A DNA stretch of 64,000 bases from Catenovulum adriaticum (lineage in GTDB: Bacteria > Pseudomonadota > Gammaproteobacteria > Enterobacterales > Alteromonadaceae), in contig NZ_CP109965.1 of the NCBI RefSeq assembly GCF_026725475.1, forward strand, positions 1,922,001 to 1,986,000. The letters are read 5' to 3'. This document shows positions 56,421 to 64,000 of this stretch, one piece after another (within the stretch, counting starts at the first letter, position 1; each line of letters opens with the position of its first letter). The position numbers and the translations under genes are program-made. A model generated the notes under the pieces. It was not told the origin of the DNA and ran no database searches. It saw only the letters and a program-made list of their open reading frames with translations.

Positions 56421-57686
56421 TTACAGTTCTATAGTGACGGTATGTATTAAATCATCCAGTGTGAGTTGCGCACTATTAACTTCAACATCATTGTCAGCCA
56501 AAGCTACATCTGCGTCTTTTGACAGACGAACCGTTACATAAGCCTGAGATAATGACGATAAATTAAAGTTAGCCATCATTGCGTTTTCGTCAGATAAAGT
56601 TAATTGCTTAGGCAATTCACCGCTGATGGGTAATCGTACAACTGCCGCTGGCGGCCCTGATAGCTGTGGCCGAGCAAACACCACTAAATATTTAAATTGA
56701 GCTAATTTAGCATGAGTCGACTCAGATACAAGCAAATTGACCTTAATTTTTTTACTGACTCCATCTGTTTCTGTTTGCTTTTGTGATGATGTCGGCGTCT
56801 GAGTGGCTAATTTAGGTAACGCGATTCCTAATTCTTGAGCTAAATCCGGCATTGCCTGGGCAATAGCTTGAATTCGGTTGTCTTTTTCATCTAATGTTTG
56901 CAATGCACTTCGCCAATAGACTCGCGCAGCGTCTTTTCGATCTAATTGAAAAGCGACATATCCAGCCATTGTTAATGCTTCAGCGTCTTGTGGTGCTTGT
57001 TTCAAAATTTGATTATAAGCATCTAGCGCTTTTTCTCGGTATTTATCGTCATTAGTTGAAATAAGCACTTGGGCGTAGCTTAATAAAGTAGAATATTTAT
57101 TTGGGCTTAATTCAAGTGACCGCTCGTAAGCTTGCATTGAGTTTTCTAAATGTCCTAATGAATAAGCCACCCTGCCTAACAGCAGCCAACCAGTTGCATC
57201 GTCAGATTCACTAGCTAGTTTATTACGCAAACCAATATAAAATGACGTTAGTTCATCTTTACTAAAATTTTCGTTTCCTGATAGCAGCTTTTTAGCAAAT
57301 TCAGAGGTTTGTTGCTCTGCCTGATAAAATTGCTGCATTTGCTCCGGTTTTCCTTGACCAAAATAGATAACACAAACCAACACCAAGGTAATAATAGGCA
57401 ACAACCAAACATAACCTCGTTTAAATTTAATCGACGAATGCGACTGAATATTAGCGAGCTCGCTAGCCAGTTGAAGCTTTAAATCATCTTTAGCTGCTTC
57501 ATAACTTTCAGCATCAATATTTCCAGCGTTTAAATCGGCTGTTAACTCGTGTAATTTTTCTTGGTATAAATTGACTTGTAAACTTTGATTTAACTGTAAT
57601 TGATGTGATTTTCTATACCAAGGTATTAAAATTGAAAAACAAAAAAACAGGGTTAATGAAATGAGTACTAATCCTAAAATAATCAA
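56421..57686 (-). CDS. ccmI: Cytochrome c maturation protein CcmI
   Basis: A 421-residue CcmI. Two N-terminal membrane segments (about 2-20 and 92-109) flank a cytoplasmic helical region. A TPR domain follows (about 160-290; ATGWLLLGRVAYSLGHLENS, then LSYAQVLISTNDDKY). It binds apocytochrome c and delivers it to the CcmF/H ligase. The ATG at 57686 comes two bases after the end of ccmH. It is the last ccm gene of the operon. Confidence 0.9.
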   Translation of the reverse strand: MIILGLVLISLTLFFCFSILIPWYRKSHQLQLNQSLQVNLYQEKLHELTADLNAGNIDAESYEAAKDDLKLQLASELANIQSHSSIKFKRGYVWLLPIITLVLVCVIYFGQGKPEQMQQFYQAEQQTSEFAKKLLSGNENFSKDELTSFYIGLRNKLASESDDATGWLLLGRVAYSLGHLENSMQAYERSLELSPNKYSTLLSYAQVLISTNDDKYREKALDAYNQILKQAPQDAEALTMAGYVAFQLDRKDAARVYWRSALQTLDEKDNRIQAIAQAMPDLAQELGIALPKLATQTPTSSQKQTETDGVSKKIKVNLLVSESTHAKLAQFKYLVVFARPQLSGPPAAVVRLPISGELPKQLTLSDENAMMANFNLSSLSQAYVTVRLSKDADVALADNDVEVNSAQLTLDDLIHTVTIEL

Positions 57687-57688
57687 TT

Positions 57689-58177
57689 TTATGCCTCTTT
57701 GTCTTGTTTAGTTGCTTTTGTATTTTTCTGCTCAGCTTGCGCTAATAAAGCTTCGGCTTGGGCCAAATAGTTATCATCAATTTTTGGCCCCGCTTCTTTT
57801 TTACGACGTAACATAACCACAATTAGTAATACCAAAATCATGACAGGTATCACCCAAAGCCAAATCGTAACTGAGTTAATAGGCGGATCATAATGCACAA
57901 AATTGCCGTATCGGGCGACCATAAAGTCAACCACTTGCTGTTTACTGTTACCTTCTTTTACTAGCTCGTAAGTTTTGTTTTTAAGATCAATTGCGACCAT
58001 AGCGTTTGAATCTGCAATATTTTGGTTTTGGCACTTTGGACATCTTAATTCTTGAGTTAATTCGTCAAATACTTTTGACTTATTCACATCATCAAACGGA
58101 TAAGTTTGCTCAAGTGCATAAACAGACTGAGACCAAAAAAACGTCCAGGCTAGCAAGCTAAAAATGAACTTACACAT
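57689..58177 (-). CDS. ccmH: Cytochrome c maturation protein CcmH
   Basis: A 162-residue CcmH (CcmL-type). A signal peptide (about 1-21) precedes the thiol motif LRCPKCQNQNIADSNA (RCPxCQ), then a membrane segment (VTIWLWVIPVMILVLLIVVM). The charged C-terminus is cytoplasmic. It reduces apocytochrome c before haem ligation. It overlaps ccmG by one base, ATG at 58177. Confidence 0.93.
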   Translation of the reverse strand: MCKFIFSLLAWTFFWSQSVYALEQTYPFDDVNKSKVFDELTQELRCPKCQNQNIADSNAMVAIDLKNKTYELVKEGNSKQQVVDFMVARYGNFVHYDPPINSVTIWLWVIPVMILVLLIVVMLRRKKEAGPKIDDNYLAQAEALLAQAEQKNTKATKQDKEA

Positions 58178-58740
58178 TATTGAACTCGCTCAATTAAGGG
58201 TTGAAATTGCTGCTGCCAAACTCGTTCATCAATCGCGCCACGGCGGTGCGCTAAAATTACCCCGTTTTGATCAATTAAAAAACTCTCTGGTGCGCCTGTA
58301 ACCCCTAAATCAAGTGATAAGTCTCGTTTAACATCATAAATATTAAATTGGAATGGGTTACCTAATTGGGCTAACATTTGCTCAACCTCAGCTTGAGTTT
58401 TCGCTAAATTAACATTTCCGAATGCCGCTTCGGCGGCGTTGTCATAATAAACGCCAACAATTCGCACGCCTTGATTACGTAACTGAGTCATAAAAGGCAA
58501 TTCAACTCGACAAGTAACACACCAAGTGCCCCATACATTCACTAACGTAACCTCACCCAATAGATCTGCTTTGTTATAAATATGAGATTCATCCATTAAA
58601 TTAGGTAATTCAAATTCAGGAAATTCACGCTCTAAATTGGCATTTTTGATATCAGTTGGATCTGAAAACAACCCTTTGTATAAAAAAACAGCAGTCAGTA
58701 AAAACACACTAATTGGAATAAATAAACGCAACTTTTTCAT
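58177..58740 (-). CDS. ccmG: Thiol:disulfide interchange protein CcmG/DsbE
   Basis: A 187-residue thioredoxin-fold protein anchored by an N-terminal segment (LFIPISVFLLTAVFLY). The active site is CVTC in VNVWGTWCVTCRVELPFM; E. coli CcmG has CPTC. The cis-proline loop GVTGAPESFLIDQNG is present. It passes electrons to CcmH or the apocytochrome in the periplasm. The gap to ccmF is two bases. Confidence 0.93.
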   Translation of the reverse strand: MKKLRLFIPISVFLLTAVFLYKGLFSDPTDIKNANLEREFPEFELPNLMDESHIYNKADLLGEVTLVNVWGTWCVTCRVELPFMTQLRNQGVRIVGVYYDNAAEAAFGNVNLAKTQAEVEQMLAQLGNPFQFNIYDVKRDLSLDLGVTGAPESFLIDQNGVILAHRRGAIDERVWQQQFQPLIERVQ

Positions 58741-58742
58741 TG

Positions 58743-60704
58743 TTAACTCCCACTCTCTTTTACTTTTTCTGGGCTAACTTTATCTGAACTGACTTTAGCT
58801 GATAAAATACGACGATATCTTGGGTCAGCCAAACAACAAATACCCGCAACCATCATTAAAATACCGCCTAACCAAATCCAACGAACAAAAGGCTTCACAT
58901 ACAAACGGATGCCCCAACTACCATCGTCTAACGATTCACCCAAAGCAACATATAAATCACGCCATAAACCCGCATCAATCCCTGCTTCTGTCATCACATT
59001 TGATTGCACTTTATAATAGCGTTTTTCCGCGTGTAAATGCACTTGACTACTGCCTTTTGTCACCTCAAATTCCCCCATGTAAGCAGAGTAATTTGGGCCT
59101 TTCACCAAGTCAACTGATTCAAATTTAAACTGATAACCATTAATTTCAGCCACTTCACCTGGCTTCATTCTTAGGTTTTTTTCAACACTTGAAAATTGAG
59201 TCACTGAAATCCCAATCACTAGCACAGCAAAGCCTAAATGGCCAAAAACCATGCCCCAGTGCGATAAACTTAGTTTGGTAATAGATTTACTTTTGACCAC
59301 TTCTAACGCCGTTAAACAGGCCACCCAGCTAGCTAATACAATCCCTGTTAGTGTTAATAAATCATCAATCGCTAAAGCTAAATAAAACGTCAAAGCCAAT
59401 AAAACGGTTAAAATACCACCTACAAATAGCGTTTTGTGATGGCGCGATAACTTATCTTGCTTCCAACGAATAAAAGGTGCGATACCTAATACTAACGAAA
59501 ATGGAATAAACCAAATTGAGGCAATCTGATTAAAGAAAGGCGCACCGATAGAAATTGAACCTAAACCGATTTCTTTATGAACCAAAGGTAATAAAGTACC
59601 CAAAAGCACAACCACTAAAGCGACTACGAGCAAGACATTATTAATAAACAATAAAACTTCACGCGAAAATAACTTGTACCTATGTGTACTGACAACACTA
59701 GAGGCCCGCATTGCATAAAGAGTTAATGCGCCCCCAATAACGATGAGTAAATAAATTAAAATAAATAAACCACGGGTTGGGTCGCTGGCAAAAGCATGCA
59801 CTGAAACTAAAATCCCCGAGCGGACCAAAAAAGTACCCAACAAGCTTAGTGAAAAGGCTGAAATGGCTAATAAAACCGTCCAGCTTTTAAACGCCCCTCG
59901 TTTTTCGGTCACGGCCAAAGAGTGAATGAGTGCAGTGCCAGCAAGCCAAGGCATAAAAGAGGCATTTTCAACCGGGTCCCAAAACCACCAGCCACCCCAA
60001 CCAAGCTCGTAATAAGCCCACCAACTGCCAAGTGTAATACCTATCGTTAAAAATGCCCATGCGGCTAATGTCCAAGGTCTAGACCAACGAGCCCAAGTAG
60101 CATCCAATTTGCCGCTAATTAACGCTGCAACCGCGAAAGCAAAAACAACCGAAAAGCCTACATATCCCATATACAACATAGGCGGATGGATAATAAGCCC
60201 AAAATCTTGTAAAAGCGGATTTAAATCCCGGCCATCAACAGGAAAGTTAGGGAAAGTTCGTTCAAATGGATTAGAGGTAAACACTACAAAGGCAATAAAA
60301 CCAACCGCAATCATGCCCATAACAGCCAGCACTCTGGCAACATCAGCATCGTCTAAACTACGGCTGAATATTGCAACCGCAATCGTCCACAACGATAAAA
60401 TCCACACCCATAATAATAAAGAACCTTCATGCGCACCCCAAAGTGCCGATAAACGATAATACCAAGGCAGTAGACTATTTGAGTTCATTGCAACATACGT
60501 AACTGAAAAGTCGTTTACATAAAATGCCCAAGCTAAACAGCCCATTGCAATGGTTAGCAAAGCAAAATTAGCATAAGTAAAAGGTTTAGCTAACGAGATT
60601 AAATCTGCATTATTTTTTTGCGCACCAATTAAGGGGAGTACCGATTGACACACAGCGAAAACAAATGCTATTAGCAGCGTAACATGGCCTATTTCTGGGA
60701 TCAT
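58743..60704 (-). CDS. ccmF: Cytochrome c haem lyase subunit CcmF
   Basis: A 653-residue membrane protein with about fifteen segments. The haem-handling tryptophan motif GWGGWWFWDPVENASFMPW is at about residue 234. The early IHPPMLYMGYVGFSVVFAF is also typical. CcmF joins haem from CcmE to the cysteines of apocytochrome c. It overlaps the end of ccmE by four bases (start 60704, ccmE stop 60701). Confidence 0.95.
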   Translation of the reverse strand: MIPEIGHVTLLIAFVFAVCQSVLPLIGAQKNNADLISLAKPFTYANFALLTIAMGCLAWAFYVNDFSVTYVAMNSNSLLPWYYRLSALWGAHEGSLLLWVWILSLWTIAVAIFSRSLDDADVARVLAVMGMIAVGFIAFVVFTSNPFERTFPNFPVDGRDLNPLLQDFGLIIHPPMLYMGYVGFSVVFAFAVAALISGKLDATWARWSRPWTLAAWAFLTIGITLGSWWAYYELGWGGWWFWDPVENASFMPWLAGTALIHSLAVTEKRGAFKSWTVLLAISAFSLSLLGTFLVRSGILVSVHAFASDPTRGLFILIYLLIVIGGALTLYAMRASSVVSTHRYKLFSREVLLFINNVLLVVALVVVLLGTLLPLVHKEIGLGSISIGAPFFNQIASIWFIPFSLVLGIAPFIRWKQDKLSRHHKTLFVGGILTVLLALTFYLALAIDDLLTLTGIVLASWVACLTALEVVKSKSITKLSLSHWGMVFGHLGFAVLVIGISVTQFSSVEKNLRMKPGEVAEINGYQFKFESVDLVKGPNYSAYMGEFEVTKGSSQVHLHAEKRYYKVQSNVMTEAGIDAGLWRDLYVALGESLDDGSWGIRLYVKPFVRWIWLGGILMMVAGICCLADPRYRRILSAKVSSDKVSPEKVKESGS

Positions 60705-61219
60705 TCGGTTATTCCTGAGATTGGTTTTGAAGTTTGCTCTGACAACGCAGGGTTTTGCTGTGGTTTTACATGTTTAATGCCTTTCATTGCCTCAGCCAAA
60801 TCGGGCGGCATATATTCTTCATCATGTTTAGCTAAAACCTCAAAGGCTTCAATTTTGGTAGGTGTTCGTAAATACCCGTTAGCAACAATCCCCTGACCCT
60901 CTCGAAATAAATCAGGCAAAATGCCATCATAAACAACCACAATATTTTGTTTGGATTGAGCATCAGCTAATTCAAACTGAACATTTAAATTGTCAGTGCC
61001 GCGTTTAACACTTCCTTCAACGACCATGCCGCCAATGCGCAGTCGTTGATCAATTTGAGGTTTAATACCCGTTTCTTTTTTACCGTTTACAATTTCATTT
61101 GGGGTGTAAAATAAATCAATATTTTCTTTTAATGCATATAAAACCAAACCAATCGTAATTGATAAACCCAATACTAAAATAAGGCCTGTATATAAACGTT
61201 TTTGACGTCTTGCATTCAT
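60701..61219 (-). CDS. ccmE: Haem chaperone CcmE
   Basis: A 172-residue CcmE anchored by an N-terminal membrane segment (LYTGLILVLGLSITIGLVLY). The beta-barrel includes RIGGMVVEGSVKRGTDNLNV, and the haem-binding histidine and partner tyrosine are in LAKHDEEYMPPD (H-x3-Y). It carries haem from CcmC to CcmF in the periplasm. The ATG at 61219 overlaps ccmD by four bases. Confidence 0.95.
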   Translation of the reverse strand: MNARRQKRLYTGLILVLGLSITIGLVLYALKENIDLFYTPNEIVNGKKETGIKPQIDQRLRIGGMVVEGSVKRGTDNLNVQFELADAQSKQNIVVVYDGILPDLFREGQGIVANGYLRTPTKIEAFEVLAKHDEEYMPPDLAEAMKGIKHVKPQQNPALSEQTSKPISGITE

Positions 61220-61425
61220 AGACTCATCTCCGATTGTACTTGATGTTTTCTGGCTGCTTTAATTAGCTCTTGTTGTTTAATCTCATGTTCAACTTGTTTA
61301 CGTTGCTGTTTTGACCAAATTAGCAGAGCAATCACACAAACCAGTGTGAGTCCGTAAGATAACCACACATAAAATGCGTATCCATTCATCTGTAAAAAAT
61401 CACAAAAAGATTCAAATGCGCCCAT
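61216..61425 (-). CDS. ccmD: Haem exporter protein CcmD
   Basis: A 69-residue single-span protein (YAFYVWLSYGLTLVCVIALL) with a basic, glutamine-rich cytoplasmic tail. CcmD is required for release of holo-CcmE from the CcmABC complex. The size is typical. It follows ccmC after 89 bases and overlaps ccmE by four. Confidence 0.9.
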   Translation of the reverse strand: MGAFESFCDFLQMNGYAFYVWLSYGLTLVCVIALLIWSKQQRKQVEHEIKQQELIKAARKHQVQSEMSL

Positions 61426-61514
61426 AATCTCAACTTAATTAATTTTAATACTGACGACACTGATAAAAGTGCCACTATAATTTATTCGCTGTCTGTATTC
61501 TCAGACAACCTAAT

Positions 61515-62270
61515 CTAAGCTTGCTTATCTTTTTTAGTTTGGTTGACTAAATCTAACACCCATTTGCGGTGGCTTTCATTTCTAAGCACTTCGGTCGAAA
61601 ATCGATAACAGGTCAGCGCAATAAAAAATAGCATCACCGAAAAAATATTAATTAATAAAGGCCATAACATTTCACCTGCGATAGAAGGCTTATCAAATTT
61701 GGTAATACTGGCCCCTTGATGCAAGGTATTCCACCACTCTACGGAGTAATGAATAATAGGTACGTTCACCATACCAATAACAGCTAAAATGCAGGCAGCT
61801 TTTGCTCCGTAACGTTTATCATCAAAACTATGAAAAAGCGCAAAAACCCCTAAATATAAAAATAATAAAATGAGTTCAGACGTTAACCTAGCATCCCATA
61901 CCCACCAAGTCCCCCACATAGGTTTACCCCATAGGGCCCCAGTAAATAAAGCGACCGCTGTAAATACCGCGCCAATAGGCGCCATAGCAATAACACTTAA
62001 TTCCATTAGTTTAATTTGCCAAACCAATGCACAAAAACCAGCAATGCCCATTGACATATAAATGCCCATAGACCAAATTGCAGCGGGTACGTGGATATAC
62101 ATAATGCGAAATGAATCGCCTTGCTGATAATCAGCAGGCGCAAACACCAACCCCCAAATCGATCCGACAATGAGTCCTATAAGACTGATAGGCATTAAGA
62201 TACGAAAAATACCTAATGAAACTAAATAGGCTTTTTCAGGCTTTGCATATGGGTGCAACCACTTAAACAT
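61515..62270 (-). CDS. ccmC: Haem transporter CcmC
   Basis: A 251-residue CcmC with six membrane segments. The tryptophan motif WGTWWVWDARLTSELILL near residue 127 and the flanking histidines (MYIHVPAAIWSMGIY and IIHYSVEWWNTLHQG) bind haem. It loads haem on CcmE. It follows ccmB after 8 bases. Confidence 0.95.
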   Translation of the reverse strand: MFKWLHPYAKPEKAYLVSLGIFRILMPISLIGLIVGSIWGLVFAPADYQQGDSFRIMYIHVPAAIWSMGIYMSMGIAGFCALVWQIKLMELSVIAMAPIGAVFTAVALFTGALWGKPMWGTWWVWDARLTSELILLFLYLGVFALFHSFDDKRYGAKAACILAVIGMVNVPIIHYSVEWWNTLHQGASITKFDKPSIAGEMLWPLLINIFSVMLFFIALTCYRFSTEVLRNESHRKWVLDLVNQTKKDKQA

Positions 62271-62278
62271 ATTAATTA

Positions 62279-62953
62279 TTATCCTAAATTTAATTTTAAT
62301 GCTTGCGCCGTTGCAAGCGGCGCTATTGTTAATGCAAAAATAGCCAGTGCGAATAAAATAAGTAATGGGCTAGTATAAGGCAAAGACTGACTCGCTGCTT
62401 CTTGCGCTGCACTGGCAAAAATAATTGCGGGTATCAATAAAGGCACAATTAAAAGCGCCATAACACCACTGCCTTTTCGGCTTGAAACCAGCAGCGCACT
62501 TGCTACCGAGCCAAGACAGGTCATTAATATGCTGCCACACAATAAAGTTTGCAACATAACCCACCATAACTGAATATCAAAACTAAAAAATGGCACGACT
62601 AAAAAACTACTTAACACTAAAGGCACACAATACAAAAGCCAAAAACTAATGACCCTAGCACTCACAATTAAACTGCCGGGATAACCTGACAGAAATAGCT
62701 GTTCCAACCAACCATTTTCATAATCTTCGGCAAACATACGAGGCAATGCGATTAAAATGGCTAAAATAACCGCAACCCAACCAATGCTAGGTGCTAATCG
62801 AGCCAGCAAGTTGCCCTCCGGGCCAACCGCAATCGGAAACAGAATCAAAACTAAAATAAAAAATAAAATGGGCAAACCCAATTCATGCTTTTGTGTTTTA
62901 GCCAATTGCAGGTCGCGTTTAAGCATTTGATAAAAAAAATGTGAATATGACAT
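62279..62953 (-). CDS. ccmB: Haem exporter permease CcmB
   Basis: A 224-residue permease with six membrane segments. AEDYENGWLEQLFLSGYPGS and GSVASALLVSSRKGSGVMAL are typical CcmB loops. It forms the ABC complex with CcmA. It begins three bases after the end of ccmA, and ccmC follows after 8 bases. Confidence 0.94.
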   Translation of the reverse strand: MSYSHFFYQMLKRDLQLAKTQKHELGLPILFFILVLILFPIAVGPEGNLLARLAPSIGWVAVILAILIALPRMFAEDYENGWLEQLFLSGYPGSLIVSARVISFWLLYCVPLVLSSFLVVPFFSFDIQLWWVMLQTLLCGSILMTCLGSVASALLVSSRKGSGVMALLIVPLLIPAIIFASAAQEAASQSLPYTSPLLILFALAIFALTIAPLATAQALKLNLG

Positions 62954-62956
62954 AAC

Positions 62957-63565
62957 TTAAAACCGATAACTCAACTCTAGTCTCTGATCGACAATTTGAT
63001 CAGGTAAAGTTTGGTGACTTGTCACTATCACATAACCGCCTGCCGCTTTGTGCCTTTCAAATAAAGTATTTAAAACTTCCACGCCTTTGATGTCGATTGA
63101 CGTAAAAGGTTCATCTAAAACCCATAATTTTGCATTAGATACCCACATTTTAACCAAAGCGACTCGTCTTTTCTGACCAGCGGACAAAAATTTAACCGGA
63201 ATATCCATCAAACCACTCAACCCTACTTTCATTAACAAGCTTTCACAGTCTGCTACTTGATCCGTTAAATTAAGCCAATGTTGTAAGTTTTGCTTTGCTG
63301 ACAACCACTCATTTACTGCAGCTTTATGCCCAATATATAAAATATCCGGGCTGCAATCAGCAATAGGTACGCCCGATAACTGAACTTCCCCTTGGTGTAA
63401 TTGCTGCAAACCAACTAAACTACGTAAGAGTGTTGTTTTGCCAGCGCCATTGGGCCCAGTAAGGTACAGTAATTGACTAGGTTCAAGTTTAAATGACAAA
63501 TCATCAAATAAAATTCGCTGATTTCTAATGCAAGTTAACTGATTGGCCGATAACAAAATAAGCAA
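62957..63565 (-). CDS. ccmA: Haem exporter ATP-binding protein CcmA
   Basis: A 202-residue ATPase. Walker A is LTGPNGAGKTTLLRSLVGL, the signature is LSAGQKRRVALVKM, and Walker B is LWVLDEPFTSID. With CcmB it powers the release of holo-CcmE. It is the first gene of the leftward operon. The gap to the divergent partial gene is 98 bases, which must hold the operon promoter. Confidence 0.94.
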   Translation of the reverse strand: MLILLSANQLTCIRNQRILFDDLSFKLEPSQLLYLTGPNGAGKTTLLRSLVGLQQLHQGEVQLSGVPIADCSPDILYIGHKAAVNEWLSAKQNLQHWLNLTDQVADCESLLMKVGLSGLMDIPVKFLSAGQKRRVALVKMWVSNAKLWVLDEPFTSIDIKGVEVLNTLFERHKAAGGYVIVTSHQTLPDQIVDQRLELSYRF

Positions 63566-63663
63566 CTATTCGAGTATGGAAAATGGGGTCGAATATTACC
63601 ATAATCGAGTGATTAAACCACAGTTAATAGCCATCCAGTTTTGCTTATGGCTGAAGAGTTTTT

Positions 63664-64000
63664 ATGGTAGAACCTGATTATTTACAAAAGAGTTTACAAA
63701 AAAGCACGCCGAACCTAGCATCAAGTACCCAACGTACAAATGCATTGGTCCCTTATGCCCAAATCCAAGACAATATCAGGCAAGCGGCCCTGCATAAAGT
63801 AAACCAAGTGATTAGCCAGTTGCAATTTCCAAGTGGCCAAAAAATAGATATAAAGCTCAACCCCAATCAACAATCGCAGCTTAACAATATTAAGCAAGTA
63901 GATGTCAGTTTACAGCAGCAAACACTGACTATTTCGCCAAGTAAAACGTTAGTCACTAGGCAGCCGTTAACCTCAATCCAAGTAAATCATTTAGCACAAC
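63664..64000 (+). CDS. Unrecognised protein, N-terminal part, cut by the window edge
   Basis: An open frame of 112 codons starting ATG 63664 (MVEPDYLQKSLQKSTPNLAS) and still open at the edge. It is hydrophilic, rich in Q, N, S and T, with no signal peptide or membrane segment. In some marine gammaproteobacteria a FliK-like flagellar protein lies beside the ccm operon, and a Q/S-rich opening would fit. I cannot confirm that from this part, so no function is assigned. Confidence 0.6.
   Translation, partial: MVEPDYLQKSLQKSTPNLASSTQRTNALVPYAQIQDNIRQAALHKVNQVISQLQFPSGQKIDIKLNPNQQSQLNNIKQVDVSLQQQTLTISPSKTLVTRQPLTSIQVNHLAQ

Noticed and set aside
1..64000. tRNA, rRNA, CRISPR arrays, integrase or prophage genes.
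   Set aside because: None was recognised by pattern. A covariance search with tRNAscan would be needed to exclude a tRNA fully.

Overview
The window looks like chromosomal DNA of a marine gammaproteobacterium of the Alteromonadales type. It is AT-rich, and it carries YdiJ, YegD, GcvR, a DUF2999 protein, DUF2058, RsmF, two-domain CysG, MlaA and a complete ccmABCDEFGHI operon. The genus cannot be fixed from sequence alone; Catenovulum or a relative would fit, but that is inference. No rRNA, tRNA, CRISPR array or prophage was seen. Both ends cut a gene: ydiJ on the left, and an unrecognised gene starting at 63664 on the right.

Region 1 (1-3105): the 5' end of ydiJ, a decayed periplasmic substrate-binding-protein gene, and a tightly spaced uracil-DNA-glycosylase-like/yegD pair. 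Region 2 (3230-17462) is a phosphate island. It holds phoU, pstB and unusually long pstA and pstC (no pstS), then a Pit transporter with its DUF47 partner, a chemoreceptor, a GcvR-like ACT protein, and ppk-ppx for polyphosphate synthesis and breakdown. I read PhoB-box-like 7-4-7 repeats at the correct distance from a -10 in front of pstC, the chemoreceptor and ppk. Together they suggest a local Pho regulon that joins uptake, storage and probably taxis.

Region 3 (17588-26359) is ordinary core and accessory genes: an HDOD protein, a DUF1801 protein, trhO, a CBS protein, an AraC/GyrI-type regulator divergent from a PLP aminotransferase, grxB, a DUF2999 protein and cysG. Region 4 (26466-26826, with a second copy at 40641-40992) is a dispersed repeat of about 355 bp. 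It has terminal inverted repeats and TA flanks. The two copies differ at many positions, yet the differences preserve base pairing in several nested helices. I regard it as the most interesting object in the window.

Region 5 (26882-40485): a DUF2726 protein, the ybbP-ybbA/tesA locus, DUF2058, an M48 peptidase, a TM2-like protein, yidD with a DUF4177 partner, an isolated ectB, and a GldA/GldF/GldG-like ABC system with a DUF4340 protein. Region 6 (41048-53729): an NMT1-GGDEF diguanylate cyclase, a PAS-GGDEF-EAL protein, pheA, an RND efflux adaptor/permease pair, a SIMPL protein and rsmF. Region 7 (53980-64000): a DUF4442 protein, fur, an MgtC-family protein, mlaA, and the cytochrome c maturation operon transcribed leftwards from ccmA (63565) to ccmI (56421).
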